From: Nectonema munidae
Taxonomy: Eukaryota > Nematomorpha > Nectonematoida > Nectonematidae
Direction of reading: 5' to 3'
NCBI GenBank assembly: GCA_030549495.1
Contig: JAUIRK010000014.1
Coordinates: 964,501 to 1,028,500 of the forward strand
Length of the DNA: 64,000 bases
Numbering within the stretch: position 1 is the stretch's first letter; each line of letters opens with the position of its first letter. The notes beneath the pieces are model-generated. The model did not search any database and had not been told where the DNA came from. It saw only the letters and a program-made list of their open reading frames with translations. Positions 58,572 to 64,000 of the stretch are shown here, piece after piece. A program made the translations under genes and the position numbers.

Positions 58572-59086
58572 CTTAAAACATATCAATAAAATTAAAAAAT
58601 ATTATAATTTTCTTTCTCGAGCACTGTACTTACAAAGATCATAATTTTTCACATATGCCGACATTATTGATATATTATATAGAATATAGACACAATAATA
58701 AATCAGTATATTTTATGTATCAACGCGGTAAGTAATCAGAGCGGTTTCTGCTAGTTACACCACAAAATTTACAGAATGAAATTTACGGATTTACAAAAGA
58801 TAACATTTTTTTATTGAAAGGAAAGATGATAGCACATATAAATAGTCAGACATAAACTTACTGTACCGCAAATTAAAAAACACGCCTTGTTGAGATTTAT
58901 TTTGAAGAAATCCTAACAATATATTGACAGATTTTAGGAATTATACGTACGCATCATGTATAAAGTTTAATATAAGTTTTAAAGAAAATAAATCAGTCTT
59001 AATTAAAGTTAAAGAATAACAATAACTTGTTTAAAATATAACACTAGATCTACATTCACGTAGCAGAACTAATAAATGATTCAGGA

Positions 59087-60800
59087 CAGTGATTTTCAAC
59101 CTTTTTCATTTCACGGTACAGTGAGAAGTCAATACATTGAGTGTGGCTCACCATCAGTATTAAGAAGTGACTCGATCATTTAAAAGAATATTAATCATAA
59201 AAAAATGTGTTCAAATATTAAAATACTACTTTTTTTTTAAGTTTACTTCCTAAAGTAAGAAATAATATGAAACTTTCAGTGATAGCTTTGATTCAAATAG
59301 AAATATGAGTAAAAAGAAGAAAAACTTAACAAGCAAAAATATCAGTAGGAAACCTGTGTTTGATATTGTTTCATTATGTTCCTTGTCCGAGGCCATATGG
59401 TTGACAAGTATACCCTGGTCTTGCTTTTCATTGTGTTCAAGGAAGAAAAGCCAGCTTTATATATATATTATTATATTTAAAAAGGATGAACTTAAATTGC
59501 CTTCGTTGTAATGATGGGGTATCCTCTTGAAGGTACAAACAGAATGAAGTCATAGGGTGCTTCAGCTTCAGTCCTCTGTCATTTCTAATTTTCGTCAGCT
59601 CGTCCTCTTTAGCAAAAGTTAATACTGCTCACTAGCACGAACTCAACACAAACATATCTCTCACGCAATCCAATAATGCTACATTAAGCGATGCTAAACA
59701 CTTTTTAATGTCTTCAATCAATAGTGACAAACTTCGTAATATTAAATTGACAAAATTTTTATCAAGTCTAAAAAAAATTTTACGTTTAAACCTTTAATGT
59801 TGCCCTCTTTTTTATTCTGGCTCCCCACAATGACAGTTTATCTATAAAAAAAATCAAACATTGTCAATACACGTCAAAATATTTTCATTATTTCCTGCAT
59901 ATTCTTATTGAAAGTGTTTATGGCTTGGAATATACCAGCCCGAAATGCAACTTCATTGCACCAGGTCATTATTACGCAGATCATCCAGCTCAAACTCTTC
60001 TAATTTAAAAAATATAAGAATTTCTTCCCCTAATTCGTAAAAGCGGTAAAGACCCTTGAAGCAGCCATTTATATCACTTCTGTGTTCAGTAGAAATGGTG
60101 TCTGACCAGATTCCATGACAGAATATAATGTTGAAAAAAATCTAAATTTTAATGGTCTACTTTTGATGTAGTTATCAATTTTGACAGTCTCATTTAATAC
60201 TTTCTGGAGCTCAGGTACTTATGATTTTGAAATAAGAGCCTCTCTGTACAAGAAACAGTGCAAAAGGGCACCCTTCATGCAGATCTTTATGCATGTTTTC
60301 GATGAAAAATTGTAAGAATTTAAATAGTCGATGTCTCAAAAAAGTTTTGGCCTTTTTGTTTCTTGAAATAAAAATTCTTCAATTATCTCTGCATTACAAA
60401 CAAACTGGAATATTAAAAGTTCAAGTTTTTCAGCGATGTCAGTTAACTCGTCCAACTGGATAACAAAACATTCTTGAGACATCAGATATCTGAAATGGCG
60501 ATTTTCAAGTTTCACCTTTTGCTACACCATAACTTGCATTTTGAACTTTGTCAGAAATTGTTTGATTAGCTACAAGTCTTTTAAAATATTCAATGGGGTT
60601 CATGCATAAGTCTGAGTCTTTTCTACTTACTTGGTTTGTCAGTTCCTCACAACACACAAAACTTAGGACGTCATTTTTTATCTAGATGTAATATATCCGA
60701 AGGACGAGTAGCCTTCTTAATATTCTACATTCAACGAAGATAGTTTGCTTTGTACCTCGAAGTCACAAATGAACGCGTTATACTCAGTTTAGGGATTCGA
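59087..60800 (-). mobile_element. ZBED5/GTF2IRD2-type hAT remnant
   Basis: It starts at the low-coordinate end with CAGTGATTTTCAACCTTTTT, a typical hAT terminus. On the minus strand pieces follow in family order: a Cys pair (SFVCCEELTNQVSRKDSD), SQECFVIQLDELTDIAEKLE, AEIIEEFLFQET, PELQKVLNETVKIDNYIKSR, PLKFRFFSTLYSVMESGQTP, LEEFELDDLRNNDLVQ and finally ELTKIRNDRGLKLKH. Many stops and frame changes make it dead. The upstream terminus was not found. Confidence 0.7.
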
Positions 60801-61960
60801 AGCATTTAATGAGCAATAACCCTAATAATTGCTACGACAACTCATAGCAGGACAAGTGATATCTAGGTAATTCATACCAGTTTTAAATTTTTTTAAAGGC
60901 TTTTAATATTAATTCAAAATGATAAAATCTATAGCATATATAGAAGTACTAAATAATAAAATCTAAGACATTACATTTTATTAAAAATTTTTGAAAACCA
61001 AATGCAGATATGACACATCTTAGTATATTTTCTGCGAAGAATCGTAATTAAAATATTGCTACTGATGTACCGATCCTTTCTGCCGATTCTGATGTTGATC
61101 AAGCTAAAAAAAAAGCCCCGTCAATGCTAAACCTTAGATAATAATTCATGATTTACATGACACCGATTTATATAGAAACTTTAAAATCATTCAGATTGGC
61201 ATCTTTCCATAAACACTTCTAAGAAAAGTCTTGGAAAAATTGAGATGTGAGCGTATCTGAGAGAAATTTCAGTTGTATCAATCAATGCTTAGAATTGAAA
61301 CAAACAAAGGAATTGTTAATCGTCACATAAGTAATATCAAACAAACTTTTCCCATACAAACATGAACGAACACACAGGTACATTTGAAGCACCATATTTA
61401 TCTTCAGAGTGATTTTCTAATCATTTTTTTCAATGAAACAAACACACCAAAGATATAGTCATGAGATATGCTAAGAGGTTTATTGATAAATAGTATTTTA
61501 TTCAATACTTTTACCACTGCTAATTATATTGGTGCAATCTCAATGGGTGTGATTGAAAAAGCTTCAAATATTTTCAATAAGTTTGATTATAGCGTTAGGT
61601 AAACACTACTGATAAATTATGTGTAAAATTTTTATAGTTAATTAACGTGTATTATTATCATAACTCAAAGGTAGTAAAATGTTAATATTTTCACATGGAT
61701 AAAAGTTTAAACAAGGGTCACTGACCTAAAATTTGAAATAATTAAAAGACATTAAAAAAAGCTAAAATAAAAAGCTTTTGAGATGCGTATGATAGTATGA
61801 CTAAAAAATATAAAATTCTCCCAAAAATCTGCAAAAAGTGAAAATTTAGCTTGTTTGTATTCTTTTTTTAGCAGCAGAATGGGTGTTAATGATTGAGAGG
61901 ATTATATAATAATCATTATTAAATAATTTTCATTATTAAATAATAATGAAGAGATTTTGT
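60801..61960. other. Intergenic, no gene seen
   Basis: AT-rich with no recognised coding or paired ends. Confidence 0.35.
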
Positions 61961-61964
61961 TGAC

Positions 61965-64000
61965 CTTCGCCCCCCACAACCAATAATATTCTATAAGTAA
62001 GAGTTGCTGCTTGTTTATAAAACATGTATGATGATCGCATTATAGGATGTAATGATCATTCGAATACATGATAATGTAAGATAAGAGAATAAAAGAGGGA
62101 ATGCAGACTTTTGAGTCAAACATCATGCTTTCAAAAATTCCTATCAAACATATTTTACAGACGATGTGTGAGAGCTATATAATAATAATAATAATAATAA
62201 TCCATTGTTTCAATATGCACACAATAAGTAAGCAATGTTTATCACAGTGTCTCGTAGTATTTTTGAGTAAACACATGTTGATGATCCACTAGATTTTCTC
62301 ATCTTCTTCTGTCACAGTGATTCTATTTCTCTTTCTGTCTCCTTCTCTGTTTTTCTCTTCCGCTTTCTCTGCTAAAACTCAAATCATTCAAGCTCTCTTC
62401 TCTTCCTTCATTCAAGCTCTCTTCTCTCCAGTGGCGTAGCTAGGCTGGGTCATGAGGTTAGCTACTTCAACGTTGGCGTTTGCTGGTTATAAGAACTTGA
62501 AAATATCAAATAAACTATCTCATTTTTATGCCTCCTATTATTTTGAAATTATTCTTAGAACAGAGAGTTTCATTTTAAAATAGTGAAAATTGCTTTATTA
62601 GTTTATTTTGTCTCTTTTCTCTCTTATGTTAATTATGTAGCAAAATTTTCAATTTTGAGTAAAAGGTAAGGTAAGGGTACCATGGGTGTTTTCATTGACA
62701 AGGCACTGATGTACCGCTTATGTCAAACTATGAACACATTGGTATCGATGAGAAATCGAATCCAAAGGCTTCCGTGCTAATTCCATCATCTCAACCAGCC
62801 TGCCATGCCACCCATAGAGTATGCTGTAGTTAATTGCTTTAATGCTAAAGTTAATTTTGGACGTCAAATTAGTTTTCAAAAAACTTAAGTTATGCTGTAA
62901 ATTTTTTTAGTTTTTGTTGAAGCTCTATAACTTTTTCTGATAGACTTTTTTTCCTTAAGAGTTATTATAAAAGGCAAATCATTGCAAAATGTTAAAAGTT
63001 ATTTTACTTTTTGTAGCTTCCACCAATTTAGCTTTTAAACTATTTTTGAATGATGCTAAGAAAAATGAAGTTATGCAATCTTAATTTATTGTTTGATTTT
63101 TGTTTGCACAATATTATCTTTATGTTATACCCTTTTTTGAGAGTCTAACTAACCTACACTTATTCTTATGCACTAAAAAGAATGAAAAAATTCTAATACC
63201 AAATTTTCTAACTTTAGTTCTGTTTTACATTTTTGATAGAAATTATCTCAGAAAAGTTATGTAATTTGGATGTGTTTTTTAATTTTTTTCAATAAAACAT
63301 TTTCATTTGTTAGGAAGAAGAAATGGAACAACTGAAAATTAATGAATGATTTTTTTCATTCAATAAAATTTCCAATTTTTTTATTATTAATTGCTATCTT
63401 TACCCCTTTTCTACACATAATTTGGAGATGGTGAGCATTTATTTGAAGTGAGAAAGAAGGAGCTATTTATAAGTCCTCATTCATTGTTGACGTGCAAAAG
63501 TTTAGATTAAGCTTTATTAAGAATAAAATAGAATAGACAAGAGAGGAGTAGGAATTCAGAAAAATTTGTTGTCTTTTTTGGAAGACGCTTGAAAGTCCTC
63601 CAAATAAGTACTCCAATAATTTCAAGGATGTGCGCCCCTGAATCAATCACATTTTTTTCATATAAACATCGTAGGGTGTCTAGTAGACTTTTTTCCATCA
63701 GACTACATTCACTCATATAAGACTCGCCAACCTTCAGGTATTTGTTTTCAGTTGTTTTCTCTATCAATCAAATATGCTTTCATCAATTCCTGTAATGTGA
63801 CTGATAGACTACTTCATTTTCAAATGAAAAGCATATTCGCCCCCCCCCCCAACAATTTAGGATTTTTTTTAAACTAGTGTATATGCGATATGAATTAAAA
63901 TATATAGTATTTAAATATCACCAATTTTGTAAAAGAATATAAAGTAGTCTTATAAATTTATGTATGCGCTGAATACACTCTATTTTAAAGCATTGCTTGA
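61965..64000. mobile_element. Second copy of the 43607-44432 MITE, interrupted, running off the window
   Basis: 61975-62300 matches 43625-43948 (TCTATAAGTAAGAGTTGCTG onward) and 63636-64000 matches 43967-44330 (AATCAATCACATTTTTT onward), both in the same order and direction. About 1.3 kb between (62301-63635) has no counterpart in the first copy. Just left of its right border is GGATGTGCGCCCCTG, a MITE terminus, and it holds the CAGTGGCGTAGCTAGG terminus at 62432. The outer right end lies beyond the window. Confidence 0.75.
62667..62815 (+). repeat. Possible SINE-like repeat, copy 2
   Basis: It starts GGTAAGGGTACCATGGGTGT and continues GTACCGCTTATGTCAAACTA and GAAATCGAATCCAAAGGCTT, paralleling 39758-39900. 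It lies inside the interruption of the second MITE copy. Confidence 0.35.

Overview
This window looks like AT-rich invertebrate nuclear DNA, most likely arthropod and possibly a parasitic copepod of the salmon-louse type. The organism is an inference from composition, short introns and repeat content. Spliced single-copy genes are sparse and sit in a sea of DNA transposons and LINE fragments. I see no bacterial operons, rRNA, tRNA or CRISPR.

Four host genes are supported. (1) A secreted Q/K/P-rich protein starts at 6091 on the minus strand, probably a first exon only. (2) ARL8, a lysosomal Arf-like GTPase, is on the minus strand in two exons (30038-29716 and 27892-27658). The exons join in frame to a full 185-aa protein. 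(3) An intronless 686-aa HEAT-repeat protein lies at 46514-48574 on the plus strand. (4) INTS5, Integrator complex subunit 5, is on the minus strand in at least four exons between 58571 and 52928. Three exon joins keep frame; the most 5' coding part was not found.

Layout. 1-5.5 kb: hAT remnants and small hAT-like MITEs. 5.5-6.1 kb: secreted-protein gene. 7.6-8.3 kb: hAT deletion derivative and a low-complexity patch. 9.2-17.7 kb: a CR1/L2-like LINE broken by an opposite-strand copy of a related LINE and by a 4.4-kb hAT, itself split by a cytosine-poor insert. 17.9-20 kb: MITEs and a foldback. 20.6-27.1 kb: an element with Tigger-like ends and an uncharacterised protein, interrupted by a complete 4.2-kb hAT with a perfect 8-bp target duplication. 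27.6-30 kb: ARL8. 30.3-33.1 kb: MITE-type ends and a Tigger-like remnant. 33.4 kb: a pure ATC microsatellite of about 154 copies. 34.9-44.4 kb: an RTE LINE fragment, two short hAT derivatives, a mariner, a LINE remnant and a complete MITE. 46.5-48.6 kb: HEAT gene. 49.2-51 kb: piggyBac-like and RTE LINE remnants. 52.9-58.6 kb: INTS5. 59.1-64 kb: ZBED/GTF2IRD2-type hAT remnant and a second copy of the MITE family.

The host genes show no common pathway: ARL8 acts in lysosome transport, INTS5 in nuclear RNA 3' processing and transcription attenuation, and the other two are unassigned. The most unusual items are the Tigger-ended element with a non-Tigger protein (20616-27101), the strand-asymmetric cytosine-poor insert (about 13643-16297), and the repeated survival of short hAT derivatives that keep mainly the transposase C-terminal region.
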